A DNA stretch of 64,000 nt. Origin: Ideonella sp. (GTDB lineage Bacteria > Pseudomonadota > Gammaproteobacteria > Burkholderiales > Burkholderiaceae_C). The translations under genes were made by a program, and so were the position numbers. Positions 17,535-25,413 of this stretch are shown one piece after another. The first letter of the stretch is position 1, and the number at the start of each line of letters is the position of its first letter. Location: assembly GCA_016721465.1 (NCBI GenBank), contig JADKIA010000008.1, forward strand, positions 310,001 to 374,000. Reading direction: 5' to 3'. The notes beneath the pieces were generated by a model. That model was given only the letters and a program-made list of their open reading frames with translations. It made no database searches and was not told where the DNA came from.

Positions 17535-18385
17535 GCCCAGGCCTCCTCGACCGCAGCCTGTTCGTCCAGCACCCGCCGGGTGATCTGGCGCGCGGTGTCC
17601 AGCTCGGCCAGCAGCTCGTCGAGGGCCGGGATGTGGTCGTCGCGCTCGATCATCGTGGGTTTGGGGCCCAGGCGTCGCACAGTGTGCTCGTACAGTGCCC
17701 ACACGGCGGCGCACACCGGCGCATCGTGCGTGTCGACGAGAAAGCCATCGGCCATGGCATGCCCGGCCAGGTGGATCTGCAGCACGCGGTCCGCCGGGAT
17801 GGCGTCGATGAATCGCTTGGCGTCGAAGCCGTGGTTCACGCTGTTGACGTAGACGTTGTTCACGTCCAGCAGCAAGGCGCAATCGCTGCGGCGCAGCAGC
17901 TCGGCAATGAATTCATGTTCGGCCATCTCGTCGGCGGCGAAGCGCACATAGCTGGACAGGTTCTCCAGCACCAGGCGCCGGCCCAACAGATCTTGTACGC
18001 GTCCGATGCGCTGGCACAGGTGGTGCAGCGTGGTCTCGGTGTGCGGCAGCGGCAACAGGTCGTGCAGGTTGCGGCCGGACACGCCGGTGAAGCACAGGTG
18101 ATCGGACACCCAGCCGGGCTGCACGCGTTGGGTCAGCGCCTTCAGTTCGCGCAGGTGGTCGAGGTTCAGCGCGTCCGTGCCCCCGATCGACAGCGACACG
18201 CCATGCATCACCATCGGGTAGTCGGCCCGGATGCGGTCCAGGTGGTGCATGGGCGAGCCGCCGGGCACCAGGTGGTTCTCGCTGATGATCTCCAGCCAGT
18301 CCACCGCCGGACGACGTTCATGGAAGTCGCGGTAGTGTTCGGTGCGCAGACCCAGGCCGAAGCCCTGCACGCGGTCGGTGGTCAT
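17531..18385 (-). CDS. bufB: MNIO-family (DUF692) peptide-modifying iron oxidase, BufB/HvfB type
   Basis: A 284-residue TIM-barrel multinuclear nonhaem iron oxidase. Members convert Cys residues of a small precursor to thiooxazole or oxazolone-thioamide groups that bind copper. Visible are the family start GFGLGLRTEHYRDF, WLEIISENHL, MVMHGVSLSIGG with the metal-binding His, VSDHLCFTG, LVLENLSSY, LLLDVNNVYVNSVNHG and LQIHLAGHA; the His/Glu/Asp metal ligands of the family are all present. The substrate is almost certainly the Cys-rich BufA encoded 80 bases upstream. ATG 18385 gives the usual family length. Confidence 0.93.
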   Translation of the reverse strand: MTTDRVQGFGLGLRTEHYRDFHERRPAVDWLEIISENHLVPGGSPMHHLDRIRADYPMVMHGVSLSIGGTDALNLDHLRELKALTQRVQPGWVSDHLCFTGVSGRNLHDLLPLPHTETTLHHLCQRIGRVQDLLGRRLVLENLSSYVRFAADEMAEHEFIAELLRRSDCALLLDVNNVYVNSVNHGFDAKRFIDAIPADRVLQIHLAGHAMADGFLVDTHDAPVCAAVWALYEHTVRRLGPKPTMIERDDHIPALDELLAELDTARQITRRVLDEQAAVEEAWA

Positions 18386-18465
18386 GGACGGGCTCCCGCT
18401 TGGCGTCGTGGCTGGTGGCGACAGGCCCCGCGGCCTCGCCGGCAGGGCCTGTCGGGGGCAAGCGC

Positions 18466-18726
18466 TTACTTGGCGACCTTGCCGCCGGCGTCGGTGCATT
18501 CCTTGGCCGACTTGGCGCTGACCCAGCCCATGCCCTTGCAGCTGTTCTGGCCCTTGCACTCGCTCTTGGCGGTCTTGCACTCGCTGGTGCCCTTGCAGCT
18601 GTTGGTGCCGGTGCACTTCACGCCCATGTCGGCGGCTTGCACGGTGGAGGTGGCCAGCAGACCGGCGGAGAACAAGGCAGCGGCGGCGGTGGCGATGGCG
18701 ATGCCGGATTTCAGATGGGTGGACAT
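18466..18726 (-). CDS. bufA: Cys-rich exported bufferin-type metallophore precursor
   Basis: An 86-residue precursor with a Sec signal peptide (about 1-32, ending STVQA) and a mature part with six cysteines in CKG-like spacing: KCTGTNSCKG, SECKTAKSECKGQNSCKG, AKECTDAGG. This pattern matches the BufA (I judge BufA2-like) periplasmic bufferins, ribosomally made copper-binding peptides whose cysteines are modified by the DUF692/DUF2063 pair encoded next. Its role would be periplasmic copper protection. The ribosome site GAAAGGA precedes the ATG at 18726. The subtype assignment is from memory of the family and less certain than the general call. Confidence 0.88.
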   Translation of the reverse strand: MSTHLKSGIAIATAAAALFSAGLLATSTVQAADMGVKCTGTNSCKGTSECKTAKSECKGQNSCKGMGWVSAKSAKECTDAGGKVAK

Positions 18727-18816
18727 GGGGCGATCCTTTCGGGACGATGGACGGACTCAGGGGTGGAGCCCCAGCACGCTCGGCTGAGCGCCGGTCGACA
18801 CTGGGGACGGACGTCT

Positions 18817-18843
18817 GTCGTCAATGGGTCGCCGGTCCTTACA
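18817..18843 (-). promoter_or_regulatory. possible ECF-sigma-type promoter of bufABC
   Basis: On the minus strand TGTAAGG (18843-18837) is followed after 16 bases by CGAC (18820-18817), resembling the TGTAAC...CGNC shape of extracytoplasmic-function sigma promoters that drive bufferin operons in other bacteria. The predicted leader would be about 85 bases. No sigma or anti-sigma gene is present in the window. This is a pattern match only. Confidence 0.3.
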
Positions 18844-18920
18844 GGCGCCCGAGAAAAATCGCGCGGCGTCTTGGCGCCGGGTTGCGCGGCCTTCCCTGGC
18901 CGCGCTTCGCCTCGGGCCGA

Positions 18921-20123
18921 TCAGCCCGGCGTGCCGATCACCGCCGCCATGGCTTCGGCGGTGCGCCCCACGTTGTCGTTGTTCAAGCCGGCCACGCAGA
19001 TGCGGCCGGAGCGGATCAGGTACACCGCGTGCTCTTCGCGCAGGCGATCCACCTGGGCTGCGCTCAGGCCGGTGTAGCTGAACATGCCGCGCTGGGTGAG
19101 GAAGTAGTTGAAGTCGCGGCCGGGCAGCAGCGTCACCAGGCGCGCATGCAGCGCGCGGCGCATGGCTGCGATGCGCTCGCGCATGGCAGCCAGCTCGGCC
19201 TCCCACAGCGGGCGCAGATCGGCATCGGCCAGCACATGCGAGACGATCTTCGCCGCGTGGATGGCCGGGCTGGAATACAGGCGCCGCACGGTGAAGCGCA
19301 GCTGGCCCATCACCAGGTCGGCCTCGGCCTTGTCCGCGCACACCGCGCTGAGCGCGCCGCAACGCTCGCCGTACACGCTCATGCTCTTCGAGAACGAATT
19401 GGCCACGAAGAAGGTCAGGCCGGCGTTGGCCAGTGCACGCACCGCGTAGGCGTCCTCGACGATGCCGTCGCCAAAGCCCTGGTAGGCCAGGTCGAGGTAG
19501 GGCAGCAGCTCGCGCTCGCGCAGCACGGGGATCAGGGCGTCCCACTGCGCGCGGCTGAGGTCCACGCCCGTGGGGTTGTGGCAGCAGGCGTGCAGCAGCA
19601 CGATGCTGCGTTGGGGCAGGCTGCGCATCGTGGCCAGCAGGTCATCGAAGCGCACGCCGCCGGTCTTGGCGTCGTAGTAGGGGTAGGGGTTCACCTGGAA
19701 GCCACTGCCCTCGAACATCGAGCGGTGGTTGTCCCAGGTGGGGTCGCTCACCCACACGGCACTGCCGGGCAGCCAGGCCTTCAGGAAATCGGCACCCACC
19801 TTCAGTCCGCCACTGGAGCCCACCGTCTGGATGGTGGCCACGCGTCCGGCGGCGATGGCGGCGTGGTCGCGACCGAGCAGCAGCGCAGCCACTTCGCGGC
19901 GGGCGGCCGCATCGCCCTCCATCGCCAGGTAGGGTTTGGGGCCGCCCTCGGCCAGGATGCGCTGCTCGGCCAGCTGCACGCTGGGCAGCACGGGCAGGCG
20001 GCCCTGCTCGTCGAAGTAGATGCCGATCGACAGGTTCACCTTCTGCGGCCGGGGATCGGCGTGGAAGGCATCGACGAGCGCAAAGATCGGGTCGCCGGCA
20101 TAGGGCTGCACGTGCTGGAACAT
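18921..20123 (-). CDS. tyrB: aromatic-amino-acid / aspartate aminotransferase (class I, TyrB/AspC type)
   Basis: A 400-residue PLP enzyme of the aspartate/aromatic aminotransferase subfamily Ib'. It has the N-terminal FQHVQPYAGDPIFALVDAFHAD, NLSIGIYFDEQG, the substrate/cofactor segment ACCHNPTGVD, LDLAYQGFGDG, the PLP Lys in VANSFSKSMSVYGER and the C-terminal carboxylate-binding Arg in SGRICVAGLN. It exchanges amino groups between glutamate and phenylalanine, tyrosine or aspartate. ATG 20123 gives the standard family length. The gene lies upstream of bufA on the same strand, but the 194-base gap suggests a separate unit. Confidence 0.95.
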   Translation of the reverse strand: MFQHVQPYAGDPIFALVDAFHADPRPQKVNLSIGIYFDEQGRLPVLPSVQLAEQRILAEGGPKPYLAMEGDAAARREVAALLLGRDHAAIAAGRVATIQTVGSSGGLKVGADFLKAWLPGSAVWVSDPTWDNHRSMFEGSGFQVNPYPYYDAKTGGVRFDDLLATMRSLPQRSIVLLHACCHNPTGVDLSRAQWDALIPVLRERELLPYLDLAYQGFGDGIVEDAYAVRALANAGLTFFVANSFSKSMSVYGERCGALSAVCADKAEADLVMGQLRFTVRRLYSSPAIHAAKIVSHVLADADLRPLWEAELAAMRERIAAMRRALHARLVTLLPGRDFNYFLTQRGMFSYTGLSAAQVDRLREEHAVYLIRSGRICVAGLNNDNVGRTAEAMAAVIGTPG

Positions 20124-20181
20124 CGCGGGCTTTCTGGGGATGGGCTGAAGCCCGGATTATCGAGGCGAGCCGCGCGGTGGT

Positions 20182-21357
20182 TCAGGCCACCCACTTCACC
20201 CAACGGCCGTGCGCATGGCTGCGGGCCAGCAACCGGGTTTGGGGTGTGCCATCGCCCGTCAGGCTCAGCCACCAAAGCGTGCCATTGGCCAGCTCGGCGG
20301 CGCTCACCGCGGCGTCACCCGGGCCCGGCGCCCGTGGCGAGCCGAGTTGCAGGCCCGGGCCCTCGGCACTGAGCCAGGCCACGCCGCGCCGCTGCACCAG
20401 CCCGCGCATCTGTGCCACGTGGGTGGCCAGCGCGTCGGCGTCGAAGTAGGCCAGCACCCAGCTGTTGAACACCACCGGCAGCGCCGCACCGGCGCCCGTG
20501 GCGGGCAGCGTGTCGAGCCAGCGCTCGATGGCGTCCACGCCTTCGGTGGAGCGCATCAATGGCCAGTCGTGGTGGGCCACGATGGCGGCGGCCTGATCGA
20601 AGCGCTGTGCGCGCGCCAGGTCGTGTGGCCACAGGCAGGCGCGCAGCCAACGCCGAGCGGCGGGGTCGCGCACGTCCACCGGGTTCAGGTCGAGGCCGGC
20701 GCGAAAGGCGATGTGCAGATCGTCCCCGGGCGAGGGCGGCGGGATGCCATCCACCGGGTGGCAGGTGACGAGGGGCACGTCCGGGCCGGCCGCTGCGCCC
20801 ATGGACACCGCGCCGTGGCGATAGGTGTAGCCATCGACGCCCAGGTTCAGGCCGGCGCTGCAGCCGAAGTCCAGCAGGGCCAGACGGGCGCGACGCGTGA
20901 TGCGGGCGATCTCGCCCAGCGCGGGCCACAGCACGGCGCAGCGGCCGATCTCGTTGGTCTGCGTGGCGTTGTGCGCGATGGCGGACTGGAGCGCGCCTTG
21001 CTGTTGGTCCAGCAGCTCATCAAGTGCGGCCGCGACTCCAGCGTCGACGGGACGCTCACCGCCTGCGCTGGGAAAGTAGGCCGCCAAGGCGCCCCCGGCT
21101 CCGGCCAGCACGCGATCATGGAGGGCGGCCAATAGCAGGTTGGGTCGCTGCTGCATGGGCTCGGCTGCGTCCAGCCAGGCCAACGCATCGGGCCTGTGCG
21201 CGAGCAGCTGGCACAGCGCGACGTACACCGGCTCGTGCGCACACTCGGTCCGGGCAAAGCGTTCGAACTGCTGGCGACGCCGGCCCAGCCGGTCGGTGCC
21301 CAGCCCTTCGGCCCGGGCCGACGTGGGGTCGGTGGCGGGCACGGCCCCTGCTGTCAC
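20182..21357 (-). CDS. DUF2332 family protein, SAM-methyltransferase-like
   Basis: A 391-residue DUF2332 protein of unknown function. Seen in order: an N-terminal helical part (FERFARTECAHEPVYVALCQLL, HDRVLAGAGGALAAYFPS), a motif LLDFGCSAGLNLGVDGYTY that resembles the SAM-binding glycine loop, the segment CHPVDGIPPP and a C-terminal WLSAEGPGLQLGSP. The start GTG at 21357 is chosen because it overlaps the glutathione peroxidase stop as GTGA; a downstream start would truncate conserved sequence. Coupling to gpx hints at a stress context but nothing more. Confidence 0.82.
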   Translation of the reverse strand: MTAGAVPATDPTSARAEGLGTDRLGRRRQQFERFARTECAHEPVYVALCQLLAHRPDALAWLDAAEPMQQRPNLLLAALHDRVLAGAGGALAAYFPSAGGERPVDAGVAAALDELLDQQQGALQSAIAHNATQTNEIGRCAVLWPALGEIARITRRARLALLDFGCSAGLNLGVDGYTYRHGAVSMGAAAGPDVPLVTCHPVDGIPPPSPGDDLHIAFRAGLDLNPVDVRDPAARRWLRACLWPHDLARAQRFDQAAAIVAHHDWPLMRSTEGVDAIERWLDTLPATGAGAALPVVFNSWVLAYFDADALATHVAQMRGLVQRRGVAWLSAEGPGLQLGSPRAPGPGDAAVSAAELANGTLWWLSLTGDGTPQTRLLARSHAHGRWVKWVA

Positions 21358-21845
21358 GCAGCCAGCGCCGCTTCGATGTCGCCGGCCAGTTGCTCCGGCG
21401 CGTCCTGTGGTGCATAGCGCTTGCGCACCTGGCCGTCCTTGCCGACCAGGAACTTGGTGAAGTTCCACTTGATGGCCTTGGTGCCCAACAGCCCGGGCGC
21501 CTCGGCCGAGAGCCACTGGTACAGCGGGTGCGCTGCCGCGCCGTTGACGTCGACCTTGCCCATCATCGGAAAGCTCACGCCGTAGTTCAGCTCGCAGAAC
21601 GAGGCGATCTCGTCGTTGCTGCCCGGGTCCTGCGCGCCAAACTGGTTGCTGGGGAAGCCCACCACCACCAGGCCGCGGTCCTTGTAGGTGTTCCACAGGG
21701 CCTCCAGCCCCTTGAATTGAGGGGTGAAACCACACTGGCTCGCGGTGTTGACGATGAGCAGCACCTTGCCCTGATACTTGGAGAGCTTGACGGGCTTGCC
21801 GTCGATGGTCTCGGCGTCGAAATCCCCAATAGAAAGTTCGGCCAT
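21354..21845 (-). CDS. glutathione peroxidase (thiol peroxidase type)
   Basis: A 163-residue peroxidase that reduces hydroperoxides with glutathione or thioredoxin. The peroxidatic Cys38 is in VNTASQCGFTPQ; the catalytic Gln lies in GFPSNQFGAQDPG and the Trp in KWNFTKFLVGKDG. As usual in bacteria the active residue is Cys, not Sec: the codon there is an ordinary Cys codon, despite selenium genes elsewhere in the window. ATG 21845 begins MAELSIGDFDAETIDG, the normal family start. Divergent from the receiver protein across a 131-base gap. Confidence 0.95.
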   Translation of the reverse strand: MAELSIGDFDAETIDGKPVKLSKYQGKVLLIVNTASQCGFTPQFKGLEALWNTYKDRGLVVVGFPSNQFGAQDPGSNDEIASFCELNYGVSFPMMGKVDVNGAAAHPLYQWLSAEAPGLLGTKAIKWNFTKFLVGKDGQVRKRYAPQDAPEQLAGDIEAALAA

Positions 21846-21976
21846 GGCTGCGACACTCCGAGTGTGGCGGTTGAAGGGCCGCCGATGTTATCCACCCCCA
21901 CTGCAAGCCGCTTGCCTGGGCTTGCGCCACGCTGTTGCCCAGCGGGTGATTCCATGATCTGCAACCGAGCCGCCTG

Positions 21977-22894
21977 ATGTCCGCGCCCATTCCCGTGGCC
22001 TTGCTGGGCTTCAGCACCTTCGAGCGCAATGCGCTCGCGTCGTACTTCCGCCTGGCGCCGCGCAGCCAGCCGAGCTACGTGCATGTGCTCGACGTGGACG
22101 ACGCCCGCTTTGTCGTGGCCGACTCCGACCAGGCCGGTGTGCCCGAACTGCTCGACGCCTTGGGCCGCGTCGGTGACGCCGTGTTCATCGGCACGCAGAG
22201 CCCGGACGCTGCCGCCGCATGGATGATGCGGCCCATCGACCCGGCCCAGGTGCTGCGCGAGCTGGACAACCTGCTCACCCAGCGCGAGAACCCCACCACG
22301 GGCACCGGCCCGCTGCCCATGAGCACGATGTCCACCTCGCGGGCACGCGCGGCGGCAAATTCCACCTTCGGCGAGCGTGGCGCCCTGTCGCGCCGTGCGG
22401 CGGACGACCAAGCCGTGCCGGTGGACATGGCGGCGCGCCGCGCCGATGCGGCGGCCCGCCGCGAGCGGCGCCTGGCCTCGCTGCGGCCGGTCACGGTGCG
22501 GCGTGCGTTGCTGGTCGACGACAGCGAGATTGCGCTGGCGTTCCTGGAGCGGCACCTGGTGCGCCTGGGCGTGGCCGCCGACTGGGCCATGAACAGCAAC
22601 AAGGCGCTGGAGCTGATGTCGCAGCGCCCCTACGGCTTCGTCTTCCTCGACGTCGATCTGGGCGAGAAGAGCGACATGGACGGCCTGGAGCTGTGCCAGC
22701 ACATCAAGCGCCGCCACACCCACCCAGGAGGCCGCGCGCCAGTGGTGGTGCTGGTGTCCGCCTTTCACGAAGCCGTGGACCGCGTGCGCGGCACGCTGGC
22801 GGGCGCCGATGAGCAACTTGGCAAGCCGCTGGACATCCCGGCATTGGAGCGTCTGCTCGACGCCCACGGCATCGAACGGGTCGCGGCGCCGTAG
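21977..22894 (+). CDS. two-domain response-regulator-like protein (pseudo-receiver plus REC)
   Basis: A 305-residue protein without an output domain. The C-terminal half is a CheY-like receiver: acidic pair in ALLVDDSEIALAF, phosphoacceptor Asp in VFLDVDLGEKSDMDGLEL, the Ser in VVVLVSAF and the Lys in LGKPLDIP. The N-terminal third reads like a degenerate receiver (VALLGFSTFERNALASYF, RFVVADSDQ, DAVFIGTQS, WMMRPIDPAQVLREL) that lacks the acidic pair and has Arg for the Lys. A basic Arg/Ala-rich linker (about 150-172) joins them. Partners are unknown; no kinase is adjacent. Confidence 0.82.
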   Translation: MSAPIPVALLGFSTFERNALASYFRLAPRSQPSYVHVLDVDDARFVVADSDQAGVPELLDALGRVGDAVFIGTQSPDAAAAWMMRPIDPAQVLRELDNLLTQRENPTTGTGPLPMSTMSTSRARAAANSTFGERGALSRRAADDQAVPVDMAARRADAAARRERRLASLRPVTVRRALLVDDSEIALAFLERHLVRLGVAADWAMNSNKALELMSQRPYGFVFLDVDLGEKSDMDGLELCQHIKRRHTHPGGRAPVVVLVSAFHEAVDRVRGTLAGADEQLGKPLDIPALERLLDAHGIERVAAP

Positions 22895-22908
22895 CCGGCA
22901 GCCTGCCG

Positions 22909-23790
22909 TCAGTCGCCTTGCCAGGCGGCCAGCGCGGCGGCTGAGACGATCAGGACACCGCCCACCGCGTTCTGACCATTGAGGTGGCCGGCACCCAGCG
23001 CGATGGCCGAGCCGCTGGCAAAGAACACCTCGGTGATCATCACCACCGCCGTCGTGTGCGCCGCCAGTCGCGCAGCGCCGAATTGCAGTGCCAGGTTCGA
23101 GGCCAGGAACCAAGCCGCCAGCGCCAGGATCGAGGCGACGACCGCGGCCGTTGGGGCGGGTGGTGCCGATGCCTGGCCCGAGTGGGTGAGCAGCAGCGCG
23201 ACCGCCAGACTCACCACCGCGCCGCCACCGAACATGGCCATGGCGCGGGCGGACTCGCTGCGCTGCGATTCGCGTCGCAGCATCACGTTGTTCAGCGCGA
23301 AGCTGAAGCCACCCAGCAGCGCCAGCGCATCGGCGGCGCCGAGCGCGAGCGACCCGTGGCCATCGGTCGGCCACAGCACCACCAGTGCGCCGGCCAGCGC
23401 CAGCGCCACACGCAGCAGGGCCTGCGGGTGGATGCGCTCGCCCAGCAGCGGCCGGGCCAGCAGCACGGCCCACAGCGGCATCAGGTAGAACAGCAGCACC
23501 ACGCGCACCACGTCGCCCACCGTTACCGCCCAGTTGAAGGTGGCGTTGGTGGTGCCGGCGGCCACCACCAGCACCCACAGCGTGGGGGTGCGCAGCACCT
23601 CCAGCAGGGCGCGGGGCCGGGCCAGCAGCAGCACGGCCACGGCCACCAGGTAAGTGGTTGCCGTCACCCACAGCGGGTGCAGGCCACGTTGTTCCAGCTG
23701 CCGAAAGGGCCACCACGAAACGCCCCAGGTGAAGGCGTTGAACACCAGCGCCAGCGCCGGCAACAGCCGGCTGGTGGCGAGCCCGGCCAC
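22909..23790 (-). CDS. DMT-superfamily (EamA) transporter
   Basis: A 293-residue ten-helix inner-membrane transporter made of two EamA repeats: first LVFNAFTWGVSWWPFRQLEQRG through VVLWPTDGHG, second from LALLGGFSFALNNVMLRRES. Members export amino acids or small metabolites; the substrate is unknown. No ATG lies between the lplT stop at 23820 and the first helix, so GTG 23790 (MAGLATSRLLPALAL, preceded by GTGGGGGC) is the likely start, leaving 29 bases after lplT. It is convergent with the receiver gene; a small CGGCAG/CTGCCG inverted repeat sits between the stops. Confidence 0.88.
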   Translation of the reverse strand: MAGLATSRLLPALALVFNAFTWGVSWWPFRQLEQRGLHPLWVTATTYLVAVAVLLLARPRALLEVLRTPTLWVLVVAAGTTNATFNWAVTVGDVVRVVLLFYLMPLWAVLLARPLLGERIHPQALLRVALALAGALVVLWPTDGHGSLALGAADALALLGGFSFALNNVMLRRESQRSESARAMAMFGGGAVVSLAVALLLTHSGQASAPPAPTAAVVASILALAAWFLASNLALQFGAARLAAHTTAVVMITEVFFASGSAIALGAGHLNGQNAVGGVLIVSAAALAAWQGD

Positions 23791-23819
23791 GCCCCCACTG
23801 TGCGTCGGCAGGTGCGCGC

Positions 23820-25100
23820 TCAATGCGCCTTGTCCGACCGGGCGATGGCCAGCAGGCGCTCCACCTCGTCGCGGTGGGTGACGCCGTTGTTCACATGCCA
23901 GCGGCGGATCAGCTCCATCACCCCGGCCACCGTCAGGCCCAGCACGGTGATGGCCGCAAAGGCGGACAGGCCCAGCTTGGTCATGCCGGCATTGAAGCCG
24001 CCGATGGCCAGGATGCAGGCCTGCTCGTTGAAGTTCTGTACCGCGATGGACCGGCCCGCGCCCATCAGGTTGTGGCCCCGGTGCTGCAGCAGCGCGTTCA
24101 TCGGCACGATCAGGAAGCCGCACAGGCCACCCAGCACGATCAGGAAGGGCGCTGCCACCCACACGTTGGTGAGCACGTTCAGGCCGATCATCAGGAAGCC
24201 CACACCGATGCCCAGCGGGATGACGCCCACGGCGCGGTCCAGCCGCATGCGCGCCGAGGCCAGCACCGCCCCGATGGCCGAGCCGATGATCACCACCCCG
24301 GCCAGGCTCGACGCCTGCGCCGTGCCGTAGCCCAGCGCCGCCGCCGCCCAGGCGAACACGATCACCCGCAGGTTGCCGAACACGCCCCACAGCAGCGTGG
24401 TGGTGGCCAGGGTGATCTGGCCCAGCTTGTCGGCCCACAGCTTGGCATTGCACTGCGCGAAGTCGCGCACCAGCACCGCCGCATTGAGCGACAGCGCATG
24501 CAAGGGCGCCTCGGTGCGCGGAATGCGCAGGTTGAACACCGCGGCCACGATGTACACGGCCACCATGCAGGCGATGGCGGCCTCGGGCGGCGTGTCCACA
24601 CCGGTGTCGATCATCGGGAGGTCAAACCCCAGCAGCCAAGGCGACAGCCTGGGCCCGATCAGCAGGCCGCCAGTGACGATGCCGAGCACGATGGAGCCCA
24701 CGGTCAGGCCCTCGATCCAGCCGTTGCCCTTGACCAGTTGCGAGGGCGGCAGCAGCTCGGTGACGATGCCGTACTTGGCGGGCGAATAGGCTGCCGCGCC
24801 CAGCCCGACCACGGCATAGGACAGCAGTGGGTGGCTGCCGAACAGCATCATCAGGCAGCCCACCACCTTGATGCTGTTGCTGATGAACATGACGCGGCCC
24901 TTGGGCACGGCGTCGGCGAAGGCGCCCACGAATGGCGCCAGGATGACGTAGAACAGTGCAAACATCGGCGCCAGCGCCGGCACCTGCCAGGCGGGTGCGT
25001 TGGAACTTTTGAGCAACTCGATCGCCGCCACCAACAGCGCGTTGTCAGCCAACGAGCTGAAGAACTGCGCAGCCATGACGGTGTAGAAGCCCTTTTTCAT
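23820..25100 (-). CDS. lplT: lysophospholipid transporter LplT (MFS)
   Basis: A 426-residue major-facilitator protein with about 12 membrane segments. In the family LplT flips lysophospholipids across the inner membrane for re-acylation. Matching blocks are MAAQFFSSLADNALLVAAIELL, AFADAVPKGRVMFISNSIK, AAAYSPAKYGIVTELLP, GNGWIEGLTVGSIVLG and PMNALLQHRGHNLMGAGRSIAVQN, all typical of LplT rather than drug-efflux MFS proteins. No Aas acyltransferase domain is fused or adjacent. ATG 25100 has an AAAGGGCTTC-type leader. The next upstream stretch is the repeat-containing gap to alr. Confidence 0.93.
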   Translation of the reverse strand: MKKGFYTVMAAQFFSSLADNALLVAAIELLKSSNAPAWQVPALAPMFALFYVILAPFVGAFADAVPKGRVMFISNSIKVVGCLMMLFGSHPLLSYAVVGLGAAAYSPAKYGIVTELLPPSQLVKGNGWIEGLTVGSIVLGIVTGGLLIGPRLSPWLLGFDLPMIDTGVDTPPEAAIACMVAVYIVAAVFNLRIPRTEAPLHALSLNAAVLVRDFAQCNAKLWADKLGQITLATTTLLWGVFGNLRVIVFAWAAAALGYGTAQASSLAGVVIIGSAIGAVLASARMRLDRAVGVIPLGIGVGFLMIGLNVLTNVWVAAPFLIVLGGLCGFLIVPMNALLQHRGHNLMGAGRSIAVQNFNEQACILAIGGFNAGMTKLGLSAFAAITVLGLTVAGVMELIRRWHVNNGVTHRDEVERLLAIARSDKAH

Positions 25101-25140
25101 TCGCTCGCTTGGCGCGACCCAACGCGCTGTTCGTTTTGCC

Positions 25141-25250
25141 GATCGGAGCCAAGGGCGGGACAGCGCCCCCGGGCCGACGACCTACGTCGTCCACCCCCCA
25201 AGGGGGATGAGCAAAGTGGCCAAGCAACTTTTGCCCATGCGGCCGCCATC
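25141..25250. repeat. Comamonadaceae-type GC-rich intergenic repeat with two palindromes
   Basis: Within the 313-base gap 25101-25413 the sequence has GACGAC-CTAC-GTCGTC (25176-25191), CCCCC-AA-GGGGG (25195-25206) and the tail ATGAGCAAAGTGGCCAAGCA. I recognise this arrangement as a dispersed intergenic repeat of Burkholderiales. It occupies the divergent region between lplT and alr. The rest of the gap shows nothing beyond the presumed promoters of both genes. Confidence 0.6.
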
Positions 25251-25413
25251 CACCAGTCAAAGGCGCCCGGCACCCAAGTGTCGAACGCGGCGCGGTTATA
25301 GCACGCGGACCGGTTGCCCGGCCGCCGCCACACCCCCGTCAACCGGGGGCACTGGCAGAATCGGCGGCCCGCTTGCGGGGAGCACCAAGCCCCATGCCAA
25401 TGCCGACGCCGAC

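Noticed and set aside
21354..21845. Selenoprotein glutathione peroxidase suggested by nearby selenium genes
   Set aside because: The active-site residue is encoded by an ordinary Cys codon, with no in-frame TGA or SECIS-like element.
20182..22029. A 615-codon fusion of DUF2332 with upstream sequence
   Set aside because: The first 220 codons are an out-of-frame reading of glutathione peroxidase. The GTGA overlap at 21354-21357 gives the natural start.
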